DNA from: Hyphomicrobiales bacterium | GTDB taxonomy: Bacteria; Pseudomonadota; Alphaproteobacteria; Rhizobiales; Rhizobiaceae | NCBI GenBank assembly: GCA_900467185.1 | Contig: UBPA01000003.1 | Location: 496,001-560,000 of the forward strand | Reading direction: 5' to 3' | Length of the DNA: 64,000 bases | Shown here: positions 8,635 to 18,615 of the stretch, in pieces | Position numbering within the stretch: the stretch's first letter is position 1 | How the letters are laid out: each line of letters starts with the position of its first letter | Program-made: the position numbers and the translations under genes | Notes under the pieces: generated by a model | Databases searched by the model: none | What the model was told of the DNA's origin: nothing | The model's input: the letters and a program-made list of their open reading frames with translations, nothing else

Positions 8635-10536
8635 ATGACCGCATCCGCCGGCCCTGCCCAGCAGGACACCGCAGGCACGAAGAAGTTTCTCGTCCTGCTC
8701 ATGGGATCCATCGGCGTCGTCTATGGCGACATCGGGACCAGCCCGCTCTATGCCTTTCGCGAAGCACTCCGCCCTTTCTCGCATGACGGCATCAGCCACA
8801 ACGAGGTCATCGGCCTCATTTCGCTGATGGTCTGGACGCTGACGATCATCGTCACTTTCAAATACGTTCTCTTTCTTCTGCGGGCCGACAATGACGGCGA
8901 AGGCGGCACGCTGTCGCTTCTCGCCCTGCTGATGAAGAAGACCGGGCGTTACATGCCGGTGCTATTCTTTGCCGGCATCATCGGCGCCGCCCTGTTCATC
9001 GGGGATGCCATGATCACGCCGGCGCTGTCGGTCATGTCGGCCGTCGAGGGGCTGAAGCTCGTGACACCGGCGCTCAGCGGCTATGTCCTGCCGATCTCGG
9101 CCGCCATGATGGTCGGCCTCTTCGCCGTCCAGTCGCGCGGCACCGCTGCCGTCTCCAATTTCTTCGGGCCGATCACCGTTCTCTGGTTCCTCGCCATGGC
9201 CTGGGGCGGCATCCTGCACATCGGTGACGACTACACGATCCTCGAAGCGCTCAATCCGGTCAACGCCGTCTGGTTCATCACCCATGCCGGCTTCGTCGGG
9301 CTCATCGTGCTCGGCGCCGTGTTCCTGACCGTCACGGGGGCGGAAGCGCTCTATGCCGATCTCGGCCATTTCGGCCGCAAGCCGATCCAGGTCGCATGGT
9401 TCATCCTCGTCTTCCCGTCGCTGGCGCTCAACTATCTCGGTCAGGGCGCCTTCGTGCTGGCGCATCCGGAGGCGGCGGAGAACCCGTTCTATCTGATGTA
9501 TCCCGACTGGGCGTTGCTGCCGGTCGTGCTTCTGGCGACGGCCGCCACCATCATCGCCAGCCAAGCGGTCATCACGGGCGCCTTCTCGCTGGCACGCCAG
9601 GCGGTCCATCTCGGTTTCCTCCCGCGCCTGCAGATCACCTTCACCTCCGAGACGAATACGGGGCAGATCTACGTGCCAGCCGTCAACACGCTGCTCTTCG
9701 TCGGCGTGCTCGTGCTCATCTTCACCTTCGGGGACTCGGAGTCGCTGGCGACCGCCTATGGCATCTCGGTCACCGGCGCGATGGTGGTGACGACGCTCAT
9801 GGCCTTCCAGTTTCTGCGCTCGGTGTGGAAATGGAGTGCCGTTGCCGCCGGTGCCGTTCTTCTGCCGCTGCTGCTTCTCGAAACGGTCTTCCTCGCCGCC
9901 AACCTCCTCAAGATCCATGACGGCGGCTGGGTGCCGGTTCTGCTGGCGGCCACCATCATGGTGATCATGTGGACATGGCGGAAGGGCTCCATGATCCTGC
10001 GCGAAAAGACCGCGCGCAACGACATCCCGCTCGAAACCTTCATCCGGTCGATCGAGAAGAAGTCCGATCACGCTCCGGTCGCCGTTCCCGGCACGGCGGT
10101 GTTTCTCACCAGCGTGCCCGACAAGACGCCTGCCGTGCTGCTGCACAATATCAAGCACAACCATGTCCTCCACGAGCAGAACGTCATCCTGACCGTGCGC
10201 ACCGCCGACACGCCCTATGTGCCGCCTGCGTCGCGCATCGAACTCGTCCGGATTTCCGATCGCTTCCTCCGCCTCCAAATCACATTCGGATTCATGGACG
10301 ACCAGAACGTGTCCAAGGCGCTGGGTCTCTGCAAGAAGGCCGGCTTCAAGTTCGAGATCATGCAAACGTCGTTTTATGTCGGACGGCGCAACCTGATCAG
10401 CGACCCGAACTCCGGTCTGCCCAAGTGGCAGGATCGCCTCTATATCGCGCTCGCCGGCATCGGCATCGACCCTTCCGACTACTTCCGCCTTCCGGCCAAC
10501 CGGGTGGTGGAGCTTGGCGAACAGGTGACAATCTGA
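8635..10536 (+). CDS. kup: KUP-family low-affinity potassium uptake protein
   Basis: A 633-residue K+/H+ symporter of the inner membrane. The N-terminal family signature [19 protein letters not shown] follows a short cytoplasmic tail, about twelve membrane spans fill residues 20-460, and a soluble C-terminal domain of about 170 residues ends the protein, as expected for KUP. Length is typical. GAAGGAAAG precedes the ATG, a slightly long spacing. It diverges from nasT and is followed by a long AT-rich gap, so it is probably monocistronic. No kdp- or trk-type neighbour is present. Confidence 0.95.
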   Translation: MTASAGPAQQDTAGTKKFLVLLMGSIGVVYGDIGTSPLYAFREALRPFSHDGISHNEVIGLISLMVWTLTIIVTFKYVLFLLRADNDGEGGTLSLLALLMKKTGRYMPVLFFAGIIGAALFIGDAMITPALSVMSAVEGLKLVTPALSGYVLPISAAMMVGLFAVQSRGTAAVSNFFGPITVLWFLAMAWGGILHIGDDYTILEALNPVNAVWFITHAGFVGLIVLGAVFLTVTGAEALYADLGHFGRKPIQVAWFILVFPSLALNYLGQGAFVLAHPEAAENPFYLMYPDWALLPVVLLATAATIIASQAVITGAFSLARQAVHLGFLPRLQITFTSETNTGQIYVPAVNTLLFVGVLVLIFTFGDSESLATAYGISVTGAMVVTTLMAFQFLRSVWKWSAVAAGAVLLPLLLLETVFLAANLLKIHDGGWVPVLLAATIMVIMWTWRKGSMILREKTARNDIPLETFIRSIEKKSDHAPVAVPGTAVFLTSVPDKTPAVLLHNIKHNHVLHEQNVILTVRTADTPYVPPASRIELVRISDRFLRLQITFGFMDDQNVSKALGLCKKAGFKFEIMQTSFYVGRRNLISDPNSGLPKWQDRLYIALAGIGIDPSDYFRLPANRVVELGEQVTI

Positions 10537-11082
10537 TCGCCGTACAGGCGTGCCGCGATCCGCGCTCCATCCGCAATCCCGCAGGACGTTGTTGACCGTA
10601 CGAAGGCCTTCCTCCTATGGCGTTGCGAGGGATGTTCTGGTAACCACCGCCGAGCGCGGACTTGGCGTGGGTCAGCATCGCGAAGCGCACCGCACTGGTT
10701 CAGTGCCGTTCGGTGTCCGGCAGCAGGCCTCAAAACCTGCACATTTTCGGGTCATCCATCGCCGGTTTTAAGGACATTCAGCCTCCATTCATGCAAGGAA
10801 GGTCTCTTTCCTTTATGACCAGAAAAAAGAGAAATGAATCGCTCGACAAACGAGCCCGCTTGTTGCTGTACTCGGTAAGGCGTCGGTTGTTGCGCCGTAA
10901 AGTTGAAAGCCTACACGCTTATATCAAAGCCTTCTATTTTAGTTATATATCATATAGATAGCCCCATTTTGACCGTGTCCCCGATCGGGGACTGCCACCC
11001 AGGAGAAGTTCTGATTGATTTTTCGGGACCCAAGTGCAATCAGCAAGTCACACTGCAGACAGTTCAGAGCGTTCGATAAAAG
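10537..11082 (+). other. 546-base gap upstream of rkpA with an AT-rich half
   Basis: No convincing gene was found. The first 200 bases are GC-rich; short open frames on the minus strand here overlap the kup 3' end and match nothing I recognise. The second half (about 10760-10965) is clearly AT-richer than its surroundings, with runs such as TTAGTTATATATCATATAG near 10938-10960. A 14-base palindrome TCCCCGATCGGGGA lies near 10978-10991. This is the expected place for the rkpA promoter and for an AT-seeking regulator, but no clear -35/-10 pair was found. Confidence 0.5.
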
Positions 11083-14000
11083 ATGACAGCAGAAATCATA
11101 GGGCGCGCCTGCGTCGCTCCGGGAGCTGATTCGCCTCAAGCGCTTTTCCGGCTTCTGCGGCAGGGCAAATGTGCGGTAACGCAGATTCCATCGGATCGGT
11201 GGGACCTTGCTCGCTTCTGGCATCCCGAAATGGGCAACCCCGGCAAGACCTATTCGTTTGCCGCCGGGGTGATCGACGACATTTACGGGTTCGACCCTGC
11301 CGCCTTCGGCATGTCGCAGCGCGAAGCCATGTATATGGATCCGCAGCAGCGCGTTCTCCTGCAGCTGGCGTGGCGCGCGATCGAAGACGCCAACATCTCG
11401 CTGACCTCGCTTCAGGGCGAGAATGTCGGCGTCTATGTCGGCGCATCGAGCCTCGACCATGCGAACCTGACGGTCGAAGACCCGGCGGCGGCCGGCCCCT
11501 ACTTCATGACCGGCAATACGCTGTCGGTCATTTCCAACCGTATCTCGCATATCTTCGGGCTCAGCGGCCCCTCCATGACCATCGATACGGCCTGTTCGTC
11601 CTCCATCGTCGCACTCGATCAGGCGATGCGGGCGCTGAATGCCGGAGAGATCGACACCGCCATCGTCGGCGGCATCAACATTCTTGCCCATCCCCTGCCC
11701 TTCGTCGGTTTTGCGCAGGCGCGCATGCTGTCGCCCGAAGGCCTGTGCCGCGCCTATGACAATGACGGCGCCGGCTATGTGCGGGCCGAAGGCGGCGTTG
11801 TCTTCGTGCTGCGTCGCTCCGACCGGGCCCGGCAGGAAAAGGATCGCAGCTACGCGCGCATCGTCGCGACGGGCACGAACTCGGCCGGGCGCACCAACGG
11901 CATCTCGCTGCCGTCGCGCGAGTCCCAGGCAGCTTTGCTGCGGTCGATCTACGACGGCAACAATATCGACGCCAACCAGGTCGCCTTTGTCGAAGGCCAC
12001 GGGACCGGCACGAAGGTCGGCGACCCCGCGGAAGTCTGGTCGATCGGCACGGTCATCGGCACCAACCGGCGCGCGCCGGTACCGATCGGCTCCATCAAGT
12101 CGAATATCGGACACACCGAGCCTGCCTCCGGCCTCTTCGGCATGCTGAAGGCCGTCATGGCGCTTGAGAACAATTATCTCCCGGCATCGCTGCATTTCGA
12201 CACGCCGAACGAGAACATCGACTTCGACGGCCTGAACGTGCGCGTTACGGCAAACCCGATCGAGCTTCTGCGCGGCAAGCGCGCGCGTCTCGCCGGCATC
12301 AACTCCTTCGGCTTCGGCGGCGCCAATGCGCATGTCGTGATTTCCGATCCCGAACCCGTCTCCGAAGACCGCCAGCGCAACACGACGGCCGGCCATATGT
12401 TCATGGCGAGCGCCCACACGGCGAGCAGTCTCGAAGAGCTTCTGCGCGCCTACAAGTCGTCCTTCGCCAAGGCTTCGCGCGAGGAAGCCCGTGCAATCAT
12501 CGCGGCTTCCGGTGCCAACCGCACGGCCATGCGCCACCGCTTCGCGGTCCGCAGCGAGAATCCCGAAGACATCATCCGCGCCATTTCGAGCCATATCGAC
12601 GTTCCCGCATCCGATCTGGGCGAGACCGGCGAAGCCGTGACGCGGGACGCGAAGGTCGCCTTCGTGTTTTCCGGAAACGGCTCGCAATGGGCCGGCATGG
12701 GGGCGGACGCCTTCCGCGAAAACCTGCATTTCCGCCAGTGCTTCACCTCGATCAGCGCCCTGTTCAAGTTCCATGCGGACCTTGACCTGGCAGCGCTCCT
12801 GACCGATCCGGATCTTGCCCAGAAGCTGGCCGATACCAAGATCGCCCAGCCGCTGCTCTTTGCGGTGCAGGCAGCCCTGTCGGACTCTCTGGTCGCGATG
12901 GGCATCAAGCCGACGGCTGTCTTCGGCCATTCCGTCGGCGAGATCGCTGCAGCCTACGCGGCCGGCGCCCTGTCGCTGGTCGATGCCGTGGCGATCGTCG
13001 CCAAGCGCTCGCTGCATCAGGACCTTCTGGCCGGCAAGGGCACCATGGCCGCCGTCATGCTCGGCGACGAGGCCGCACAGGCCTTCGCGGAGAAGCACGG
13101 CATCGCCAATGTCTGCGTCGCCGCCATCAACGCGCGCAACTCCGTGACGATTTCCGGCCCCGTGGCCGAAGTGACCGCGTTCCGGGATGCGGCCCGCAAG
13201 GCGAAGATCCCGGTCCAGATCCTCGACATCAACTATCCGTTCCACCACCCGATCATCGACCAGGCCAAAAAGGCCTTCATGGGCGATATTCCGGACCTGG
13301 CGCCACGCACCACCGAGATCGCCTATCTCTCGACCGTCACCGGCGAGCGCCTCGACGGATCTCAACTGGACGTCGACTACTGGTGGAAGAACGTGCGCGA
13401 GCCGGTTCGCTTCCAGGCCGCGACGGAAGCGGCCATCGCGCTCGGCTGCACGCTGTTCCTCGAGGTGTCGCCCCGCCCGATCCTGTCGTCCTACGTGAAG
13501 GAAACGATCAAGGCAGCCGCCGCGCCGGGCATCGTGGTTCCCACCTTGCTGAAGGATGCTGCCGCCAAGGGAATCGACCCGGTGTCGCGCGCCATGGCCC
13601 GCGCCATCGCGCATGGTGCCGACTTCCATACGGCGCGCCTCTTCGGCAAGCGGAATGCCTCCGTGCGCCTGCCGCTTCTGCCCTTCGAGCCGACCGAACT
13701 TCGTCCCGCGGTGACCAGCGACAGCGCCGATCTCTTTGGCCGCGGCTCCCGCGTGCCCTATACGCTTGCCGGCTGGCGCGCCGACCTAAACGGCGGTAGC
13801 TGGAAGAACCATATCGACGGGCACCTCTTCCCGGATCTGGCCGAACACGTCGTCGACGGAAAGCCCATCCTTCCGGGCAGCGGCTTCATCGAGATTGCGA
13901 TCTCCGCCGCCCAGCAGTTCTATGGCAGCAGCGACGTCGAGATCACCAATCTCGAAATCGTGCGGCCGCTCGAACTCGGCGACAACAGGATCATGGAGCT

Positions 14001-17000
14001 CTCGACGATTCTGTCCCCGGAGACCGGCGACATCGAGATCCGCTCGCGCGAGCGCCTGACCGAAGACGACTGGGCGGTGCATGCGGTCGCCCGTTGCCGC
14101 AAGCCGATCGCACGCAACGACCACATCCGGCCCGACTTCAAGGGTCTGGAGAAGACAGAAACCGTTCTTGCGGCGAAAGCCTACGAGACGGCGCGGCAGT
14201 TTGGGCTGGATTATGGTCCGCGCTTCCAGCTGATGTCCAAGGCCGTCGCGTTCGGTGACCGGTTCATCGATGTCGAGCTGAAGACGCCGTCCGAGGCGGG
14301 GCATCCCTTCGTGTCCTACAGTCTCAATCCGATCTCCGTCGATGCGACGTTCCACGGCATGGTGGCGCTGTTCGGCCGGTTCACCGGCGAAGCCGGCGGC
14401 GCACCCTATATTCCCGTCCGTTTCGGTTCGGTGCGGCTGGCCGCCTCGGGCCAGGTGATCAAGCGGGCGATCGCCGAGGTCGAGCGCGTCAGCGCAAACT
14501 CGATCAAGGCCAAGTTCCGTTTCTACGGGGAGGACGGCAAGCTCGTCGCCGCGTTCGACGACTGCCGCTTCCGCCGGACCTACCTGCGCCAGCACAAGAC
14601 GCTGGACATGCTGTCCTACCATTACGAGGCCGTGCCCTCGGAAGCGCTTGCGGCGCTACGGCCTGCGCAGCCGAAGCCGCTGCCGGCTATCCTTCTGCCG
14701 GTAGATCGCGGCGAAGGGATCGACAACACGACGCTTCTCTTCAACGCCGCCATCTACCGAGCCTGCCACGAGATCGCGCTGAAGCTCGCGCGCGGCGGCA
14801 ACCAGGTGGACATGCGGCTTCTGCCCGGCGATGTCGGCTTCCGCTGCTTCCTCAGCAACTGCCTCGTCGTGCTGGAAGATGCCGGCCTTGCCGAGCATGC
14901 GGACAATCGCTGGACGGTGGCGGCCGACTTCGCGCTGCCTCCGGTCAGTGAAATCCTGAAAGAACTCTACGCCGAAAACGCCGCGCGTGCCGTCGAGGCC
15001 GTGCTCATCAACGACGCTTATACGGAGGCGCTGGATCGCCTGTCGGCGCTCTATGCCGCAGAACTGTCCGGCCAAAGCGGTGAGGACACCGTCGTTCAGA
15101 CGACGGGCTTCATCAGCGAAGCGACGCTCGATCATCAGGCCGTCCACGCGCTGGCCACCCGCCAGCGCACCGACATGGTCTACGCGGCACTCGAACAGGC
15201 CCTATCGTCGGCCGAGACCGGCCTCCGCGTCATCGAACTGGGTACGGTCTCTGCGAGCTTCACCCGGCGCCTTGCGGCTCTTGCCGTGCGCCACGGCGCA
15301 AGCCTTGCCGTGATCGAGCCGCGCGACAATGCGCAGCGCAATCTCGAAATCGCGTTCGAGGACGATGCGCGGGTGTCTGTCCTCAAGAAGGACACCTTCG
15401 CCTCCGTCAAGACGGTCGATATCGTCGTCAGCGCGTCCGAGATGCTGTTTGCCCTGGTGGACGAAGATCCCACCCTGCGCGGCGTTCTCGGTCACGCGCT
15501 GCGCCCGGGCGGCGCCTTCATCGCCGTGACGACGGCGCCGACCGTGTTCAGCGATTTCGCCTACGGGCTGACGGATGGATGGTTTGCCCGAAGCCAGTCG
15601 CCGGAGTTCCCGATCGGCCGATTTGCGACCGCGCCGCAGTGGGAAAAATGTCTTGCCGACCTGAGGCTGTCCGACATCGTCATCAACGATCGCGAAGGGG
15701 CCTATGGCGCCCTGATCGCCCTGGAGGCGAGAGCCGGCCGGTCCGCGCTCGACGCCCATGCGCAGGATGTCACCGCACCGGTTTCGCATCACCCGATCCT
15801 TGTGCTCGGGACAGCGTCCGCGACCGCCGCTCTGCCGTCCTCCCTCTCCGACTGTGCGATCGTTCCGGTGACGCTCACCGGTGAAGAGACCGACAAGGTG
15901 CAGCTTCTCGAAGCGTTCCAGGCGCTTCAGGGTCGCGCCATCCGGGCGGTCTACCTGTCGCCCGTGCCGTCCGCCGACACGCTCGCGGATTCCGAGCACC
16001 TGCAGACCGTCGTCCTGTCGCTCAGCGCCTTTGGCGAAGCTGTGCGCACGCATCATGCCGATCGCGAACCGACGGGCGACGAGCGTCCGCGCCTGGCACT
16101 GGTTGCCCCGGGCGGATCGCCGGTCTCTGCGACATCGGCACTGAACAGCGGCGTGTGGACCTTCTGCCGCGTGCTGCAGAACGAATACGAGCTGATCGAT
16201 CTCCATGCGATCGATGCTCCCGCTGCGACGCCGTCAGAAATCGAGACGGCCCTTAGCCTTGCCGCGTCACTCATCGAAAGCCAGCACGAGAACCGCGAAT
16301 GGGCGGTGATCGACGGCCATGCGCAGGAGATCCGTGCCGTTCCCGGCCCGGTCGAAGGCACGCTTCGCCAGACGCAGTCCTTTGCGGCAGCCACCATCCG
16401 CCAGCGGGTGGCCTCGCAGGTCGGCAGCATCGCATGGGAGGCCACCAGCCTGCCGGAACCCGGCCCGACGGATGTCGTCGTCGAAGTTGCCGCCACCGGC
16501 CTCAACTTCCGGGACGTGATGTGGGCCATGGGCCTTCTTCCCGAAGAGGCGCTCGAGGACGGTTTTGCCGGTGCGACGATCGGCATGGAGCTTTCCGGCC
16601 ACGTGGTCGCGCTCGGCAGCGAGATCACGGATCTCGCCATCGGCGATCCCGTCATGGCTATGGCTTCGGCCGCCTTCTCAACGCATGCCGTGGTTGCGCG
16701 CGCGGGCATCGCCCGGCTGCCGGAAACGGTCAGCCCGGTTGCCGCCGCGACGGTTCCGGTCGCCTTCCTTACGGCCTATTATGCGATGATCGAACTCGGC
16801 CGCATCCGTGCCGGCGAGACCATCCTCATCCACGGCGCAGCCGGCGGTGTCGGCCTGGCCGCGCTGCAGGTGGCAAAGCACGCCGGTGCCAAGGTGATCG
16901 CCACCGCCGGCACCCGCGAGAAGCGTCACTTCCTGACGATGCTGGGCGCCGACCACGTGTTCGATTCGCGATCGCTGTCCTTCGTGGAGGACATCCGCGC

Positions 17001-18615
17001 CGTGACCCATGGCGAAGGTGTCGATCTCGTCCTCAACTCGCTTTTCGCCGAGGCGATGGAGCAGAGCCTGTCGCTGGTCAAACCCTTCGGCCGGTTCCTG
17101 GAACTCGGCAAGCGCGACTACTTCGCCGACAGCAAGATCGGGCTTCGTCCGTTCCGCCGCAACATCAGCTATTTCGGCATCGATGCCGACCAGCTGCTCG
17201 TCAACCAGCCGGACCTGACAAAGCGGATCTTCGCCGAAGTCGGGCAGCTGTTCGAAGAGGGCAAGTTCGTGCCGCTGCCCTATCGGGCCTTCGCGCATGA
17301 CGAGATCGGCAACGCTTTCCGCCTGATGCAGAATGCCGGGCATATCGGCAAGATCGTCGTGCTTCCGCCGGTTGCCGGACGGGACTCCGTTTCGGCAGCG
17401 GCCGGCGCGCGGATGACGGTCTCCGACGATGGCGTGTATCTGGTGGTCGGCGGCATCGGCGGCTTCGGCCTTGCTGCGGCCAACTGGCTCGTGGAAAAGG
17501 GTGCCCGCCGGATCGCGCTCACCACCCGCCGCGGTGTGGCCGGTGCCGACACGCTGGATGCAATCCAGCGCTGGGAAGCCAAGGGCGTCGTTGCCAGCGT
17601 CCACGCCTGCGATATCACCGATGTCGATTCGACAGCCGCGCTGCTCGCAACGCTGCGGCGCGAGGCCCCGCTGAAGGGCATCGTCCATGCCGCCATGGTG
17701 CTCGACGATGCGCTGATCTCCAATCTCGACCGGGCGCGCAACCGCCCCGTCATCGACACCAAGGCGAAGGGTGCCGCCGTTCTCGACAGCCTGACGCGCA
17801 AGGACGATCTCGACCTCTTCCTCCTGTTCTCGTCGGCAACGACGCTGGTCGGCAATCCCGGTCAGGGCAACTACGTCGCGGCCAACGGCTATCTCGAGGG
17901 ACTGGTGCGGGCGCGGCGGGCAGCGGGGCTGAAAGGCCTCGCCATCGGCTTCGGCGCGATCTCCGACACCGGCTATCTGGCGCAGAATACCGAGGTCAAC
18001 GACATCCTGTCCAAGCGCATCGGCAAGACGGCGATGAAGGCCCAGGCAGCCCTCGACCAGGTGGAAGCCTATATCGTCGCCGACCCCGGCACGGTGAATG
18101 CGGCGACCGCCATGGTTGCCGAGTTCGACTGGACGGCGGCACGCAATCTGCCGGTCGTGCGCCAGCCGCTGTTTTCGGTGGTGATGCGCACCGCCGACCA
18201 GCATACCGGCAGCAGCGACGGCAGCACGCTCGATCTCGTCGCCATGATCGAGGGCAAATCGCCGCAGGAGGGCGAAGACCTGCTTTATGAGCTTGTGGCC
18301 AACGAAATCGCCGCAATTCTGCGGGTTTCCAAAGATACGATCTCCCGGAACAAGGTCTTGAAGGAAATCGGGCTGGACAGTCTGATGGCCGTGGAACTCG
18401 GCATCAGCTTCCAGCAGAATACGGGCTTCGATATGCCGCTCTCGGGCGTCGCCGACAATACGACCGTCGGGGACGTTGCGCACAAGCTGTACGAAAAGGT
18501 CAGCAAGCGCGACCAGGGAAGCGACGAGGAAGAGCCGCCGACGGAAGACAAGATCCTGAGCGAACTGACCCAGCGCCATAAGGCGACGCCTCCGGAGAAA
18601 GCTGCAAGCCAATGA
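11083..18615 (+). CDS. rkpA: RkpA: multidomain reducing polyketide/fatty-acid synthase
   Basis: A 2510-residue iterative type I synthase. Domains in order: ketosynthase (about 1-425; C171 in DTACSSS, H306, H344), acyltransferase (about 525-850; S617 in GHSVGE), dehydratase (about 905-1190; H922 in HVVDGKPILP, D1087), a methyltransferase-like region (about 1240-1560) whose SAM motif is degenerate (ELGTVSASF), enoylreductase (about 1790-2100; HGAAGGVGLAALQ from 1917), ketoreductase (about 2115-2300; VVGGIGGFG, Y2264) and acyl carrier protein (S2433 in LDSLMAVE). There is no thioesterase, so release probably depends on RkpG. RkpA is known from Sinorhizobium as needed for K-antigen polysaccharide. 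It overlaps rkpG by four bases. Confidence 0.95.
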   Translation: MTAEIIGRACVAPGADSPQALFRLLRQGKCAVTQIPSDRWDLARFWHPEMGNPGKTYSFAAGVIDDIYGFDPAAFGMSQREAMYMDPQQRVLLQLAWRAIEDANISLTSLQGENVGVYVGASSLDHANLTVEDPAAAGPYFMTGNTLSVISNRISHIFGLSGPSMTIDTACSSSIVALDQAMRALNAGEIDTAIVGGINILAHPLPFVGFAQARMLSPEGLCRAYDNDGAGYVRAEGGVVFVLRRSDRARQEKDRSYARIVATGTNSAGRTNGISLPSRESQAALLRSIYDGNNIDANQVAFVEGHGTGTKVGDPAEVWSIGTVIGTNRRAPVPIGSIKSNIGHTEPASGLFGMLKAVMALENNYLPASLHFDTPNENIDFDGLNVRVTANPIELLRGKRARLAGINSFGFGGANAHVVISDPEPVSEDRQRNTTAGHMFMASAHTASSLEELLRAYKSSFAKASREEARAIIAASGANRTAMRHRFAVRSENPEDIIRAISSHIDVPASDLGETGEAVTRDAKVAFVFSGNGSQWAGMGADAFRENLHFRQCFTSISALFKFHADLDLAALLTDPDLAQKLADTKIAQPLLFAVQAALSDSLVAMGIKPTAVFGHSVGEIAAAYAAGALSLVDAVAIVAKRSLHQDLLAGKGTMAAVMLGDEAAQAFAEKHGIANVCVAAINARNSVTISGPVAEVTAFRDAARKAKIPVQILDINYPFHHPIIDQAKKAFMGDIPDLAPRTTEIAYLSTVTGERLDGSQLDVDYWWKNVREPVRFQAATEAAIALGCTLFLEVSPRPILSSYVKETIKAAAAPGIVVPTLLKDAAAKGIDPVSRAMARAIAHGADFHTARLFGKRNASVRLPLLPFEPTELRPAVTSDSADLFGRGSRVPYTLAGWRADLNGGSWKNHIDGHLFPDLAEHVVDGKPILPGSGFIEIAISAAQQFYGSSDVEITNLEIVRPLELGDNRIMELSTILSPETGDIEIRSRERLTEDDWAVHAVARCRKPIARNDHIRPDFKGLEKTETVLAAKAYETARQFGLDYGPRFQLMSKAVAFGDRFIDVELKTPSEAGHPFVSYSLNPISVDATFHGMVALFGRFTGEAGGAPYIPVRFGSVRLAASGQVIKRAIAEVERVSANSIKAKFRFYGEDGKLVAAFDDCRFRRTYLRQHKTLDMLSYHYEAVPSEALAALRPAQPKPLPAILLPVDRGEGIDNTTLLFNAAIYRACHEIALKLARGGNQVDMRLLPGDVGFRCFLSNCLVVLEDAGLAEHADNRWTVAADFALPPVSEILKELYAENAARAVEAVLINDAYTEALDRLSALYAAELSGQSGEDTVVQTTGFISEATLDHQAVHALATRQRTDMVYAALEQALSSAETGLRVIELGTVSASFTRRLAALAVRHGASLAVIEPRDNAQRNLEIAFEDDARVSVLKKDTFASVKTVDIVVSASEMLFALVDEDPTLRGVLGHALRPGGAFIAVTTAPTVFSDFAYGLTDGWFARSQSPEFPIGRFATAPQWEKCLADLRLSDIVINDREGAYGALIALEARAGRSALDAHAQDVTAPVSHHPILVLGTASATAALPSSLSDCAIVPVTLTGEETDKVQLLEAFQALQGRAIRAVYLSPVPSADTLADSEHLQTVVLSLSAFGEAVRTHHADREPTGDERPRLALVAPGGSPVSATSALNSGVWTFCRVLQNEYELIDLHAIDAPAATPSEIETALSLAASLIESQHENREWAVIDGHAQEIRAVPGPVEGTLRQTQSFAAATIRQRVASQVGSIAWEATSLPEPGPTDVVVEVAATGLNFRDVMWAMGLLPEEALEDGFAGATIGMELSGHVVALGSEITDLAIGDPVMAMASAAFSTHAVVARAGIARLPETVSPVAAATVPVAFLTAYYAMIELGRIRAGETILIHGAAGGVGLAALQVAKHAGAKVIATAGTREKRHFLTMLGADHVFDSRSLSFVEDIRAVTHGEGVDLVLNSLFAEAMEQSLSLVKPFGRFLELGKRDYFADSKIGLRPFRRNISYFGIDADQLLVNQPDLTKRIFAEVGQLFEEGKFVPLPYRAFAHDEIGNAFRLMQNAGHIGKIVVLPPVAGRDSVSAAAGARMTVSDDGVYLVVGGIGGFGLAAANWLVEKGARRIALTTRRGVAGADTLDAIQRWEAKGVVASVHACDITDVDSTAALLATLRREAPLKGIVHAAMVLDDALISNLDRARNRPVIDTKAKGAAVLDSLTRKDDLDLFLLFSSATTLVGNPGQGNYVAANGYLEGLVRARRAAGLKGLAIGFGAISDTGYLAQNTEVNDILSKRIGKTAMKAQAALDQVEAYIVADPGTVNAATAMVAEFDWTAARNLPVVRQPLFSVVMRTADQHTGSSDGSTLDLVAMIEGKSPQEGEDLLYELVANEIAAILRVSKDTISRNKVLKEIGLDSLMAVELGISFQQNTGFDMPLSGVADNTTVGDVAHKLYEKVSKRDQGSDEEEPPTEDKILSELTQRHKATPPEKAASQ

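Noticed and set aside
10397-10742. Minus-strand small frames (97 and 87 codons) overlapping the kup end
   Set aside because: They overlap the well-supported kup gene and have neither motif nor ribosome-binding site.
10939-13629. 896-codon minus-strand frame across the start of rkpA
   Set aside because: Shadow of the ketosynthase/acyltransferase region, low-complexity and with no motif.
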